From: Eulemur rufifrons
Taxonomy: Eukaryota; Chordata; Mammalia; Primates; Lemuridae
Length of the DNA: 64,000 nucleotides
Direction: 5' to 3'
Assembly: GCF_041146395.1 (NCBI RefSeq)
Contig: NC_091010.1
Coordinates: 49,000,001-49,064,000, forward strand
The notes below the pieces were generated by a model. The model saw nothing but the letters and a program-made list of their open reading frames with translations, searched no databases and had not been told where the DNA came from. Shown here one piece after another: positions 26,159 to 41,230 of the stretch. Within the stretch, counting starts at the first letter, position 1. Every line of letters starts with the position of its first letter. A program made the translations under genes and the position numbers.

Positions 26159-26490
26159 GGCTGGGCGCAGTGGCTCACACCTGTAATCCTAGCACTCTGG
26201 GAAGCCAAGGCGGGAGGATAGCTCAAGGTCAGGAGTTTGAGACCAGCCTGAGCAAGAGTGAGACCCTGTCTCTACTGAAAATAGAAAGAAATTAGCTAGA
26301 CAACTAAAAATATATAGAAAAAATTAGCCGGGCATGGTGGCGCATGCCTGTAGTCCCAACGCTACTTAGGAGGCTGAGGGAGAAGGATTGCTGAGGGAGA
26401 AGGAGTTTGAGGTTGCTGTGAGCTAGGCTGATGCCACAGCACTCTAGCCCAGGCAACAGAGTAAGACTCTGTCTCCAAAAAAAAAAAAAA
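26159..26490 (+). mobile_element. Alu, strepsirrhine type, with perfect 18-bp duplication
   Basis: Target duplication AAAAGAATACCTTTAACC at 26141-26158 and 26491-26508, no mismatch. The duplication begins immediately after that of the preceding Alu, so the two lie in series. Confidence 0.96.
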
Positions 26491-26559
26491 AAAAGAATAC
26501 CTTTAACCACGGAAAGGTTTGGGTGGACATCACCTTAATCAAATGATCTAAGGTAGCAA

Positions 26560-27556
26560 CACTAATAATGGAACAAATTATTATTCATTGCAATGTGAAG
26601 TATGAAACATCAACTATGTAGCACTTTTCCAAAAATGTTTAACTGGAGTGGAATAATGAACAGTCAAATCCAGATTGTGAGACATTTTATAAGATAACTA
26701 CCTAGATTCTTCAAAAACGTCAATGCTGTGAAAGACATAAAAAGGCAAGGGGTAGGGAGGGAGGCTGTCCTAGATTAAAAGGAACATGATAATTTACATG
26801 CACTGTGTGATCCTGGATTGCATCCTGAATTTAAAAAAAAGGTAATTTTTAGGCCAGGCGAGGTGGCTCACGCCTGTAATCCTAGCACTCTGGGAGGCCG
26901 AGGCAGGTGGATCATTTGAGCTCAGGAGTTTGAGACCAGCCTGAGCAAGAGCAAGACCCCATCTCTACTAAACATAGAAAGAAATTATATGGACAACTAA
27001 AAACAATATATACATATAGAAAAAAAAATTAGCCGGGCATGGTGGCGCATGCCTGTAATCTCAGCTACTCAGGAGGCTGAGGCAGGAGAATTGCTTGAGC
27101 CCAGGAGTTTGAGGTTGCTGTGAGCTAGGCTGACGCCACAGCACTCACTCTAGCCTGGGCAACAGAGTGAGACTTTGTCTCAAAAAAAAAAAAAAAAAAA
27201 GTAATTTTTAGGACAGTTGCAAAAATATGAATGTAGACTGTGTATTAGGTAATAGTATTATCCTACTGTGAAATTCCTTAGGTGTGATTATGATATTATG
27301 GTTATATAGGATAATGTCCTTGTTCTTAGGAGACAAAGGCTGAAGTATTTATGGATAAAATGACATGATGTCTGCAACTTAATTGTCAAATGATTTGGCA
27401 AAAAAATAAAGCGTGTGTGTGGAGAGAGAAGAGAAAGCAAAGGTGGTGAAATAGTAATAACCGGTGAAGCTAGGTGAATGGTACTTGGGTATTTGTTGTA
27501 CTGTTCTTTTAACTTTTTTAGAGAATTGGAAATTTTCAAAATAAAATAAAAGTTGT
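26560..27556 (+). mobile_element. Old L1M-like 3' end, split by an Alu
   Basis: tagattaaaaggaacatg, then after the Alu atgaatgtagactgtgtattaggtaatag...tgattatgatattatggttatatagg...aattggaaattttcaaaataaaataaa. Sense orientation, ending in an A-rich tail. Assignment to L1 rather than another old retroelement is tentative. Confidence 0.55.
26853..27200 (+). mobile_element. Alu, strepsirrhine type
   Basis: Full element. Target duplication GTAATTTTTAG at 26842-26852 and 27201-27211. It interrupts the older 3' end. Confidence 0.95.
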
Positions 27557-27904
27557 GGCCGTTTCTTGGGTATATGTTGACTAATGTGCACTGTAGTCCC
27601 TTTGGCACTGATGGCTCCTCTGAGTGTGGCTTTTAAGTGACTGCTGTAGTTTATACCTGAAGATGACTGTAGGCACTTCAGAGTGGGGCAGGGTGACTAC
27701 ACTCCTAAAAGCATAATACTTGACTTTCTGTTTCCATATTTTCTGTAATATGATTGTACTACTGAAATAATAGGTAAAACAAATCTACTTTAAAAGATTT
27801 TTTAGAATGGGGTAAGGAATAATAGTAAATTATTTAAATAATAGGAAAATTATCAGTAAATGGTAATGATTTAAGATAGACCATGGCCACAGGCCTACAT
27901 TTTG
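27557..27904. other. Unassigned intron sequence
   Basis: AT-rich, no family recognised. Confidence 0.5.
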
Positions 27905-28130
27905 ATGAGGATAAGAGCTAACATTTAGTAGTATGTCCTGTGTGCCAAGTATGGCTATGAGTGCTCATTTAGTATGTAGACAAGCCCTGTGAGTTAGGCA
28001 CTGTTACACCAGCCTCACAGTTGCAGAAAACAAGGCAATGCAGAGAGGTTAAAGCAGCATGTTCAAGATCATATATCTAGTAGGTACAAAGGCAGGATTT
28101 GAACCCAGGCAGTGTAGCTCTTAACAGCAC
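27905..28130 (-). mobile_element. MIR SINE, head displaced by three insertions
   Basis: agctaacatttagtagtatgtcctgtgtgcc...gaggttaaagcagcatgttcaagatcatata...ggcaggatttgaacccaggcagtgtagctcttaacagcac. The remaining tRNA-like head, ttcttaaccgtgatgctgtgttgcc, is found at 28957-28981. Confidence 0.82.
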
Positions 28131-28946
<816 letters not shown>

Positions 28947-29164
28947 CCAACAGCACTTCTTAACCGTGATGCTGTGTTGCCTGTGACTCAGTTGACATCT
29001 TGTGTGCTGGATATCTCAGGCTGGACAAGGAGACATATGAGAATCATCCACATAGATGATTGCTGTGGGCTTACACAGTACTCCATCATGCCTCCATGCT
29101 GATGCTTAAAATAATGACATTCTGGAACATTGCAAAATAGAAGAGGGCGCAAAATCCTCTTAAA

Positions 29165-29345
29165 TTCATCCTTTTACCTTTTAATTTTTTTATTCACAAA
29201 AATATGTGTATAAAAAGTACACATATAACTAACTATACAGCTTGATGAGTTTTCACAAGCCAAATAACACCCATGTAATTAGCACCCAAATTGCGAAACA
29301 TACTAGTTCTCCAGAAACCTCCCTTGTGTCTCCTATCCTGACTTC
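29165..29345 (-). mobile_element. L1M 3' UTR fragment
   Basis: cagcttgatgagttttcacaagcc...acccatgtaattagcacccaaattg...ctcccttgtgtctcctatcctgacttcca (near match) is the antisense L1M 3' UTR as I recall it. Confidence 0.6.
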
Positions 29346-29514
29346 CAGCAGCAGCATCCTTTCATTTTTTTTTTTTTTCTATTTCACTGCATAGTCAGGT
29401 CCTCAGCACCATGTGTCTGAACTTGTTGCTAGTAGTCTAAGTAGGCCCTCATCTCCACTCCTCTTCCCTGCACTGCTCTCCATTCTGTACGTGACTGGTT
29501 GGCAGGTTGGCAAC

Positions 29515-29765
29515 ATGATACGGTGGTTTGAGAGTGTGGCCTCTGGACCCAGACTGCCTGTGTTCGTAGCTCTGCCAGTTACTGCCTCCTTGGGCTGCAT
29601 GTACATCCATTTGCTCATCTTTAAAGCAGGGGCAATAGTAACTGCATGAAATCATTGAGAGGGTGAAATGAGTTAATACCTGTAAAACACTTAGAACAGT
29701 GTTTTACTTACTAGTACATAGTAAGTACTATATAACTATTACCTACAATTAGTCTTATTGTTCAA
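29515..29765 (+). mobile_element. MIR SINE, sense
   Basis: ggtttgagagtgtggcctctggacccagactgcctg...ctgccagttactgcc...gggtgaaatgagttaatacctgtaaaacacttagaac. Its 3' end is tandemly duplicated. Confidence 0.85.
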
Positions 29766-29835
29766 TAGAACAGTGTTTTTCTTAGTGGTACACAATAAGT
29801 ACGATATAAGTATTACCTGCAATTCTTATTATTCA
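29692..29835 (+). repeat. Tandem duplication of about 74 bp in MIR 3' end
   Basis: 29692-29765 and 29766-29835 share tagaacagtgttt, agta(c)a(t/c)a, aagta, atataa, tattacct and caatt in the same order. The second copy lacks a few bases. The copies differ at roughly one position in six. Confidence 0.75.
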
Positions 29836-29839
29836 GTCT

Positions 29840-30984
29840 TAAAAAACTTCATATGGATTGAAAAGGTAGGTACATTGGTCTTTTTTTTTTGCAGTAACAG
29901 TAAAGGCCACCCCATTTAACAGCAAAACCCTATTAGGAAATGCCTTGCTTGTCCCTGAATCAGATGCCTGCCTCAGCTGACATCATGACATTTGGTGCCA
30001 TTGTCTTGCTCACACACTGAAAATTGGTAATAGTGATACAAATAAAATTACCTTGTTTTGTATATCCCATTATACAACCAAAACCAAATTCAGTTCAGAT
30101 ATAGCTCCTTGGCTTTATGTAGTTGATTTATGTAGTTGCCTGTGAAGTCTTTGCAAATCAAACCCTATTCTAAATGCAATAGAGCACATGCAGTTTAGTG
30201 AGACCTTGTAGTAAATCCTTTCATAAGGTGAAGTGTCTTTTTATAGTGTGAATAATTGCCCCTTATTGTAAAATGTTTTGTAAGATTGAGTTTAGGCCTA
30301 TCAGGTTTTCTCAGAGCAGAGCACACTCAACTGATACTATAGAGAACTTCCCTTGTGACTTGGAGACATTACCCTGTGTGGTTACACTTACAAGGATTAC
30401 ACATGTACATATTATCCAGAACGTGTGTATTTTATGTTTGATGTGTACACAGATACACCTGCATGTGTACATAGCATTGTAATTCTGTGTGATGATCTTG
30501 CCTTGCTTGTGCCATCTGCCTTAAGCCCAGTGACTTTATGTGGAGCACTCTGCCCACCCATTTGCATGTAAGAACATGCCAAGAAGTATAATCAAGTAAG
30601 TGGAATGTGTAGACCTGCTTTTCCAGATCTAAATAGCATACACAGTTTTACCTTCCAGGCTTGGAAATAGCATCAAGGCAGCGGAGGCAAAGGAAAGAGG
30701 CATGGTGCAACTCAGGATGTGTGCAGAGGGGTGGGGGGCGGCAATGCCCACAGCCAGCATGCGGCCTTGCAAGGCAGCCTTGAAGCCTGCTCTGAAGAAT
30801 GACCTAGACAGGCCCTGGAACTTGGCCCTGACCTGCTGGAGGACAGTTATCCTTTGGTAGGTTTGCTCAGAGGGTGGAAGCTGAGCTAGAGAGAAAAGAA
30901 AGTGGAAATGACAGAAACCCAGGACAGAAGAGCATCCAGAGGTGGCGAAGGCTTCCAGATGTGGGAGTAGAATAGGTTAGGGTT
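29840..30984. other. Mostly unique intron sequence
   Basis: No repeat recognised apart from a short T run at 29881-29890. Confidence 0.5.
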
Positions 30985-31510
30985 TATCTTAGTTGGGCCT
31001 CTTCTAGTTATAAGAAATTGACAGAAACCCAACTCAAACTACCTTAAACAATAACAGACTTTATTGGCTCAGATAACTGGGAGAACCCAACCAGGGTTTC
31101 TGGTGTGGCTTGATTAATATGTTTAAGCAATGTCCTCAGGGCTATGACTGTAGCTATGACTCTCTGCATATTGGTCTTGTGCTATAGACTGACTCTCCCC
31201 ATGTGCCAGGAAAAACAAGCACCACCGTTCCTAGTTTCAGGTTCTCTCTGTTTGTAGTCCCAGCAGGCAGAAGGCTTTTTACTTTCAACATTCCTACATC
31301 AGTCCCAGGGGAAGGACTCAGATTAGTTCTGCCTGGGCCATGTGACCACCCTGGTTGGTGGTGGTGGTCCAGGTGGAGCACCAGGATTTATATTTAAAGT
31401 CCTCCCTGCTCCTCACTTCCAAGCACAAGGAGTGGGAGGGAAGTCATCTAAAACAAAGGGCAACCACTGGCAGAAAAAGAATAGTTATGTCTCTGGGTGG
31501 GCAAAATCAG
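30985..31510 (+). mobile_element. Unnamed old repeat, copy 1
   Basis: tcttctagttataagaaattgacagaaacccaactcaaac...actttattggctcag...gggccatgtgaccaccctgg...ggcaaccactggcagaaaaag...gggtgggcaaaatcagttgc. A pattern common in mammalian genomes; family not recalled. Confidence 0.45.
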
Positions 31511-31619
31511 TTGCTCCCACAGGGCTGTAGGGACGTCTCTTACCTCAGTAACCTTGGTGTGCAGTTGGACTTGGGAGTCAAATCATTAGAGGAGGTGTAT
31601 ATGGAATGGGTAACTTTTG

Positions 31620-32140
31620 TTCTGTTTTGTTGTATCTGTTGGGATGGTTTTGAGTACAAATAATAGAACACCCTGACTAGAATGGCCTAATAATAGGGCA
31701 CTTAGCTTTCACAGCAAGTTATCCGGAGGAGGGGCAGTTCCAGGCTGGTTGTCATCTGTTCAACAACATCGTCAAGGACCTGAGTTCTTTTCAACTCTCT
31801 GCTCTGCCTTCCTCAGCACTTCAGCTTGTCTCTTTAAACTGGTTTCCTCATATTCCATTTCCTCATGCTGCCATGATCCCTAGCATCCTGGATTCACACC
31901 TGGCAGAGTCCATAAGCAGTAAGAGAAACATTTCTGTCCTGTGTCTCTTTTAAAGATCAGTCAAAACCTCCATAGAACTCCCCTCATTGATGTCCCCTTG
32001 CATCTCATTGGAAACTGAGATGACCATGTTGGCTGGGAATGGGCCCAGCCATGAAAAGGCAGAAAAACAAAATTAGGATTCTGTTAGTAAGAAGGGGAGT
32101 GGCCATCAGGTGGGCAAAACAGTATCTGCTACTGCCACCT
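31620..32140 (+). mobile_element. Unnamed old repeat, copy 2
   Basis: Same order of motifs as copy 1: gtacaaataatagaacaccctgactagaatggcc...ggaaactgagatgaccatg...aggattctgttagtaagaagg...caggtgggcaaaacagtatctgctac. Much diverged. Confidence 0.4.
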
Positions 32141-32862
32141 AAGAAGCTCAGCCCCCTGCCTAGGATCTGAGGAGCCTTGCATATTGGTCAGGACGCTGGG
32201 CCAGTACAAGAGTATCATGTAGAAAGAGAATATTCCAGCCATGAGGATAGGGTGGCTGTCATTTTACCTGCTACAGCAGATTTAGAACCTAGTCTAGCCT
32301 CTGGTATGAATCATTTGGAAAGTTCTGCAATAAAACATCTGTAACTTCACCAGTAGACACTTCGATGTCTGTCTTTCCTATAATACTTTGCAGTCAGTTT
32401 CTCTTACTTTCCTATTCCCTTTTAATTTTCTGATCAGTTTATTCTTTCTCCTTAGATTGCCAGTGACTGCTCCCCTACCCCTCATCCTCTGGGTTTCATT
32501 AGAAAGAAACCATTTCCCAACTCAGCAGGGCTAGATTTCTGAAGTACACTTTAGAATTCTGCTGGAGAGGCTGTCTGTCTGCTCTCAGTTTTGCCATTGG
32601 TAGGCCCTAACCACAAATTCCAAGGCAATTTCACTTGAGTTTTTAGGAGAAACATCCCCCCCTCCCCCTTTTTAACTGACACTGTGGAAATTCAAGTGCC
32701 TTCCCTTGCTGCAGTTTAATGGCATCCTCATGACATGTATTGAGTCGGGCTCAAGAGGGAGACAGGATGGCACCATCTGAACAGGGACCTCTCCTGAACT
32801 GTCAGAGCTCGTGGCTGATTGAACTCTGTGATACTGATAGATTCTAATGCCAACAGAGATTT
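32141..32862. other. Unique intron sequence
   Basis: Nothing recognised. Confidence 0.5.
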
Positions 32863-32896
32863 AAAAACAAACAAACAAACAAACAAAAAAAAAAAC
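32863..32896. repeat. (AAAC)n microsatellite
   Basis: Five to six AAAC units followed by a run of A. Confidence 0.9.
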
Positions 32897-32914
32897 CACT
32901 TTCTTTCCTTTCCC

Positions 32915-33440
32915 CTGTTTATAAAAGAAATACTTGCTTATTATATCTGAAACTTAGAAATGTATGATACAGAAGATGAAAATCCTTCATAATTCATTCC
33001 CTCACTGAGAAAACTTTGGTGTTCCTATTTCTAGATTTTCTTTTTAGATAGAATTATCATTATTTCTTTTCTAGATAGAATTATCATTGCTTTTCATACT
33101 GTTTTGCAGCTTGCTTTTTTTACTTAATGTCTTTTGGACATCTTTCCATGTCGGTATGTTCTTTTTAATTCTATATTTTTTTAGTATCTAGATATACTGT
33201 ACTTTATTTAACCAGTCTTCTATTGTTGGGCATTTGGGTTATTTCCAGTTTTTTCCTACCACAAACCTGCAGTGAGCATCCTTATATGTCTTTGTACTCT
33301 TGCCTAAGTATTTCTGTGGGATAAATTCCTAGAAGTGGGAATGCTAGGTTAAGAGAAATGAACATTTTACATGTTAATAGCCATTGCTAAAGGATTTTTT
33401 AAAAGTGAGGGGAAGTTAGATGAATGAATGTTATTAAAAT
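32915..33440 (-). mobile_element. L1ME/HAL1-like fragment
   Basis: tggacatctttccatgtcgg...gttgggcatttgggttatttccagtttt...gggataaattcctagaagtgggaatgc is the antisense L1ME/HAL1 3' region. It contains a 17-bp direct repeat TAGATAGAATTATCATT at 33045 and 33072. Confidence 0.7.
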
Positions 33441-35685
<2,245 letters not shown>

Positions 35686-35904
35686 CAGAGGTTGGCAAGT
35701 ACAGTCTGCAGGCGCAATCCTGATGGCCACCTGTTTTTGTAAATAAAATTTTGCTGGATCACAGCCATGGCCATTATGTTATTGCCTGTGGTTTCTTCTG
35801 TGTTATAACAGCAGACTTGAGTAGTTATGACAAGTACTATATGGCCCTCAAAGTCCAAAACATCTGATATCTGGCCATTTATTGAAAAGGTCTACCGACC
35901 CCTG
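35686..35904. mobile_element. Non-autonomous hAT-Charlie DNA transposon relic
   Basis: Begins CAGAGGTTGGCAAG and ends CTACCGACCCCTG, imperfect terminal inverted repeats. The interior ataaaattttgctggatcacagccatggcc...cagacttgagtagttatgacaag is typical of Charlie-family copies. No transposase frame. Confidence 0.75.
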
Positions 35905-36560
35905 ACTTCAAGTGTTTTCTACTTCTGAAAACCTAAGAATGGGGACTGGTTCTCAAGGACCTGGTAGTGTTCTTTGTTATAAAAGAAACAACTCAAGTGT
36001 AGAAGTGGCCATCTTTAAATCTCTGTGAGATTCCAGAGGCCCTGTGAAATGAATTGCCTTAGCTGGGTCCTATGCCGCAGCCGGTGATAGAAGAATCAAT
36101 CACAGTACTCGGAGGGTTTCTTGGGGGAGAGCGGACTGCATCTCTTGCTGAGCTGCTGCAGGAAGCAAATTCCTTTAGCTTCCATGGGTCTGTATCTTAC
36201 TTGGGGAACTGCTTTAAATGCTTTGAGCTACTTAGTAGAAAGAGGCTATTTGATACAGACATTAACCTAGGGTAATTCACCCTCAGACTAGTTCTCTCCT
36301 CTCTGGTCCCCTGTGGAGTCTTAATTGGTTGGCTCTTTCAGCAGAAACTGGCCGTTGTCTCTAGCGCCTGCATTTCTGGGATGCTCCCTGCAGGGGGCAG
36401 TGAAGATCACTGGCAAGTGGAGCAGACCAGCTAGAGTTAGGATGGTAGACCCTGCATCTCTGCAGGCAGGAGGTAAAGCCCTTTGATGATGCAAAACTGC
36501 TCATGGAAGAATAGAATGTTCAGTGAAGAGGGCTGGAGAACAACGTGACTGGGAAGAGAA
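35905..36560. other. Unique intron sequence
   Basis: Nothing recognised. Confidence 0.5.
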
Positions 36561-36564
36561 CCCA

Positions 36565-36770
36565 GGTGGCAGCTTGCCTGGGTTCAAATCCCACTTGGGC
36601 CATGTGGGACCCATGGGACCTGAGGTCAAAATCGAACATCTCCAAGGCTTGGTTTCTTCATCTGTGAAACACAGGTCATCATAACTTCTACTTCATAATA
36701 CATGTAATGCTCCTAGTGCAGTACCTGGCATCATACATGGAAGCAATTAAGATTATCTATGTTGTTATTT
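36565..36770 (+). mobile_element. MIR SINE, sense
   Basis: ggcagcttgcctgggttcaaatcccac...tggtttcttcatctgtgaaacacagg...cctagtgcagtacctggc. Confidence 0.82.
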
Positions 36771-36785
36771 AAGAAGCATATTGCA

Positions 36786-37020
36786 ACAGACTTAAAAGAA
36801 AAAGGAAGCATATTGCAGCATTGTGTAGAGTTGGGTTCCAATTCTGATGGCAATATATGCATGTCCACATAAATGACTGGAAGAGATACATGAAGATATT
36901 CACAGAGGCCATCTTAGGGTGATGGGGTTATGAGTCATTGATATCTTTTTGTACCTTCCTGCCATTTTGAGGTTTTCTGCATAGAGCATAGATTTTATTA
37001 TCAGAAAAGAAAAACCAAAA
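36786..37020 (+). mobile_element. Old L1/HAL1-like 3' end
   Basis: gattttattatcagaaaagaaaaacc tail preceded by gtaccttcctgccattttgagg. Weak match. Confidence 0.4.
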
Positions 37021-37940
37021 GGATAACCATGACTGAATTTTTAAAAGAATTTCTCAGAGGACAGGGACAGTGAACCCTGAGAAGCAGGCCCAGCCCAGTA
37101 TCACAGGTGCTGGTAGGACAGGTCACTGCCTCAGGATGTGCTCTACAGTACTGAGGAGGATGTGTTTACTGTAACAGCTTTGGATAAGATGCAGTGACCC
37201 GCTTTCTTTCTCATTTTCTTCATAGGTCTCTCAGTGGAAAATGACTAGCGCCCCTGAGGCAGACACAGTACTGCTTGGGCTCCCCTGGGAGTGGGTCTCC
37301 ACAGCCAGGCCTATCTTCTTCCAGGGCAGATGCAAAGACAGGGTTCTCTTATTTGTGTTCTCTCCAGGACTCAGGGCCAGGAGATCAGCCTGGCCCACCG
37401 TCCAGAGTTCTGATGAGGTTCCAGCAGCATTTCTGATTCCTCACAGAGCCCCCTTCCAGGAATATGACAATTGGAATTAGAATAAGGGAGGGAAAGACGA
37501 AAGAACTCAGGTGCTTTTCAAGAGGGATTTGCAGCAACCCAGGTGATGGGCTGTTGTTTTGCTGGCATGAGCAGGTGGACTCTGAAACAGCAGGGAGAGG
37601 ACCTTCCTCTGCCTTGTCCTGCTTGGCCGAGTGGAAGCTGCATGCCTGGGATGCTGCACTAGGCAGGGGAGGCATCTCTGGAGTAGGCTGCAGCCCAGGA
37701 TGCAGACCTTCCTGAGCCCCGAGCCTAGCTCTGCCAGGCCCTGTTTAAGTTTGAAGATTTAGGGAGAACAGGACACTGTCAACTTCCTGGACCAACTGGG
37801 CATATCTAGGTCTTTCCCATATTGAGCAATGTGGTGACCTGAACATAGGAATTCTTTGTCCTTTGCCTTTCTTCACTGGGCCACTCAGATCACACATGCA
37901 TTGTCTTCTGGCCTGGCTGGTGCACTTTTATTCCCCCAAA
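37021..37940. other. Unique intron sequence
   Basis: Nothing recognised. Confidence 0.5.
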
Positions 37941-38040
37941 CAAAAATAACTTTATTGTTTTTCAGATTATAAAAGTGACATGTAAAAAAATCCAAACAAT
38001 ACTGAAAACATAAAAAGAGCAAGTCACCGAACAATGGGTA
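37941..38040 (-). mobile_element. L1ME/HAL1-like 3' end fragment
   Basis: aactttattgtttttcagattataaaagtgacatg...atccaaacaatactgaaaac, probably continuous with 38650-39060 before later insertions. Confidence 0.45.
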
Positions 38041-38080
38041 GAGTGGAGTTGCATTTTTACTTTAAAAAAAGAAAAAAACA

Positions 38081-38414
38081 GCTGGGCGCGGTGGCTCACG
38101 CCTGTAATCCTAGCACTCTGGGAGGTCGAGGCGGGAGGATTGCTCGAGTTCAGGAGTTTGAGGCCAGCCTGAGCAAGAGCGAGACCCCGTCTCTACCAAA
38201 AATAGAAAGAAATTATATGGACAACTAAAAATATATATAGAAAAAATTAGCCGGGCATGGTGGCGCATGCCTGTAGTCCCAGCTACTCAAGAGGCTGAGG
38301 CAGAAGGATCGCTTGAACCCAGGAGTTTAAGGTTGCTGTGAGCTAGGCTGACGCCACGGCATTCTAGCCTGGGCAACAGAGTGAGACTCTGTCTCAAAAA
38401 AAAAAAAAAAAAAA
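38081..38414 (+). mobile_element. Alu, strepsirrhine type
   Basis: gctgggcgcggtggctcacgcc, spacer aattatatggacaactaaaaatatatatag, right arm with ggctgacgccacggc, then a run of A and four GAAA units (38415-38430). Confidence 0.95.
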
Positions 38415-38435
38415 GAAAGAAAGAAAGAAAAGAAG

Positions 38436-38645
38436 AAAGTATGAATTTGATTATACATGCTCAGAAGAAAGTCTTGAAGATTGCATATCAAGTGTTAACA
38501 GTTGTTATAACTGAGAAATGGGACTGATGGGGAAAGAGATTTTCAGTTTTTATTTTATATACTTCTCTGTTTGCATTTCTTATAATAAGCCTGTATTACT
38601 TTGCAACTTAAATAAACATATAATTAAAAATGAAAATAAACATGC
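38436..38645 (+). mobile_element. Old L1/HAL1-like 3' end
   Basis: tttttattttatatacttctctgtttgcatttcttataataagcctgtattactttgc, then an A-rich end. Confidence 0.55.
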
Positions 38646-38649
38646 CTCT

Positions 38650-39060
38650 GAGGCAGCCATTCTTTATTTGGTTATCATCCTTCTAGACATGTCTCTATGC
38701 ATAAAATGATGAGACAGTTTTACTAAGTACTGTGTGTATTAACATGCTTTCATCACCCAGCGTCATGTCATGGAGGTCTTTCTAGTTAAATAAGTATAGC
38801 TCAGCTGCAACATTCACAATTGGTTGCATGGTATTCCATTGTACGATAGTAAGGTAATCGACCCCTCTGGTATAAACAGACCAGTCTTGATGAGCTTTCA
38901 GATAGTTTTCAGTTTTCCTCATTTATAAACAATGCTGTAAGGAACATCCATGTACATCTTGGCCACTGTATCCACTTATCTCAGGATAAATTCATATAGT
39001 GGGATTATGGGTCATAAAGTCTGCACATTTTGCAGTTTGGCACATATGCCCAGCTGTGCT
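38650..39060 (-). mobile_element. L1ME/HAL1-like fragment
   Basis: catggtattccattgtacg...ttcagttttcctcatttataaacaatgctgtaaggaacatcc...tcaggataaattcatatagtggg. Confidence 0.65.
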
Positions 39061-40455
39061 CTGTGAAGGTGACTCCACCAGGCAGGGTGGCCCCTGCCAT
39101 GACTGCTACTATGTTCTTACCTATAGTCCTGGCCAGTCGGCAGGCCAGGTACCAAGAAAGCACCGTGTAGCCTTTCAAGTCGATAAAATGAGTCACAGGA
39201 GTCTTCCAGCTTTTGGTAACTTCAAGGCTGGCTTTATTCCAGTGTTAAGGAAGTTCTCTGAGGCTGGAGGCATATGAGCTACGCAGACTCTGTGGCTCTC
39301 AGCAAGCGCTGCTAAATGCACTACCTCAGTTCACCCTCACGACTCAGTTCCTACTCCATCCCTCCAAGCAGGAAGAAATGTCCTGTAAAGGAGTCTGTTC
39401 TAAACACTGAAAGGTTATCACTAATGATTGCTCCTCTTCCTGTAATCAGATCACCCAAAATTGGTTATCTGTAACCCCTTCTCTGGATCTGATTGGTAGG
39501 GAAGCTTTGAAAGTGCACAGGGCAGGTGCGTAGACAGCTGAGAATCTGGCTTTTACACATATGCTCAGAAGTGTCTGCTTCACGTCCCATCTCCGAGCAA
39601 CAGCCTCTCCTGGGTGCCACCTCTACAAGGGACATGGACAAGTGGCACCAGAAAAGGGTAGCTTTCAGACTGGCAAAACCTCTGTAAACTGTGCAGTCTA
39701 TAAGGAATGGCTATAAAAGTGAGGAAACTGGAAACATTTTAGTTTGAATAAGCAAAGACTTTGGGGTAGTGTAGGGAGTTGAACTATGACCCACACAAAA
39801 TATTTGAGATCTCACCATATGGTAAAGGGATTTGACTTTTCCTTTGTTACCAAGAATAGAGAACTAGAAAGCTGTTAACTGTTCACTGGGATGTAGAAGC
39901 AGAAACTCACCATCTCTGAAGTTGTCCTGGTAAAGTCTGGGCAGTCTTTACTAGGCCTTTGTAGAGGGGATATTAGCGCTGGGTGTGAAGTTGGTGATTC
40001 GGGAGTTTAGACTACTGAACCCAGAGGCCGCTGAATAACACTGGTTTTTCTTCTAATCCAGCATTCTTGTGACCACTTCTGTGCTTCCTCTGGTTTCCTG
40101 CAAACAACTCTACCTCCTTCCTCTTCTCAGTGCTTCCCAGCCCTCCAGGTCTGACCCAGCTGGGTGATCTCTGAGAACACCCATTAATACTGTAGCTGGG
40201 TTTCTTGATGTAAATTAAGGCAGGAAGAGAGGGGGTTTAGTTTCCTGAGCAGAAAATTAGAATCATGGCTCTGCCACAGTGGATGGATTCTGTGTCTGTG
40301 TTGTAGTTCCCACTGGCTCCTTCTGTCTTCATTCCTTTTTGTATAAATAGTGGCCATGTCTTCCAGTGGTTGAATCTTTCAAATGAAAAACAACTGCTTA
40401 ATTTGTACTTTCAGTACACAGGGTAATTTTTACATATTTTAATTATTTTCTTGGA
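39061..40455. other. Unique intron sequence
   Basis: Nothing recognised in 1.4 kb. Confidence 0.5.
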
Positions 40456-40459
40456 TTCT

Positions 40460-40565
40460 AAAAAACGCCCTGCAAAGTAGTCAATGTCATCACATCATGT
40501 TTTGATATGTGAAAAAGCAGATGTAGAGAAGTTAAGTGGCTTCTTCAAGGCTACACAGCAAAGAA
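40460..40565 (-). mobile_element. MIR fragment
   Basis: gatgtagagaagttaagtggcttcttcaaggctacacagc. Confidence 0.7.
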
Positions 40566-40864
40566 AATTGCATCAGAGAATAAAGCAAGGATACCTGTTA
40601 TTACCTGGAGACTCTTAACTTGAGGATCTGGTTTTGTCTTGTTGGACTTAGGGGTAAACATAATACATTTGGGGTAACTATGTGCCCCCATGATCTGGTA
40701 GAAGAAAAATAATCAGTGCTAAGGAGTGATACTTTTACCTTACACTAAGGTGGCCAGTGACAGAGCTAGAGAGAAGTTAGTATTGCATTAGTTTATCCTT
40801 TCTTCAGGTTGCTGGGGATGAGGCCAACCAAAATACACTCAGGGTTAAAAGTTGATGTTTCAAG

Positions 40865-41230
40865 CTAGTAGCCAATACATACACAAAAAGAAAGATGTTC
40901 ATCTCACTCATAATAAGACAAATGTAAGTTAAACTACCCTGAGATACCACTCCTCAGATACCACTGAGATTTATGGAAGTCCAAGTCTGATCACATACCC
41001 TGTTGTTAAGCTGCAGGGAAACAGGCACTTTGATATATTCATGGTGGGATGCAAAATGCTGCTAACCCTCTGGAAGGGAATGTATCAATATCTAGCAAAA
41101 TGTGTATGTCTTTACCCTTTGATGCAGCAATGCCAGCAATCCCACTTCTAGGAATCTCAAAGATGCAAGCAAAAATATGAAAAGACATTTACAAATGGCT
41201 ATTAATTGAAGCACTATTTGTAATAATTAG
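40865..41230 (+). mobile_element. L1 ORF2 C-terminal fragment, sense
   Basis: aaagaaagatgttcatctcactcat...ttaaactaccctgagataccac...atggtgggatgcaaaatg...gcaatcccacttctagg. One of few sense-oriented L1 ORF2 pieces. Flanking 40566-40864 and 41231-41641 are unassigned. Confidence 0.75.

Noticed and set aside
31342..31352. GACCACCCT, one base from the GLI site GACCACCCA
   Set aside because: A single near-match inside an old repeat is expected by chance in 64 kb. No cluster or conservation evidence for Hedgehog feedback.
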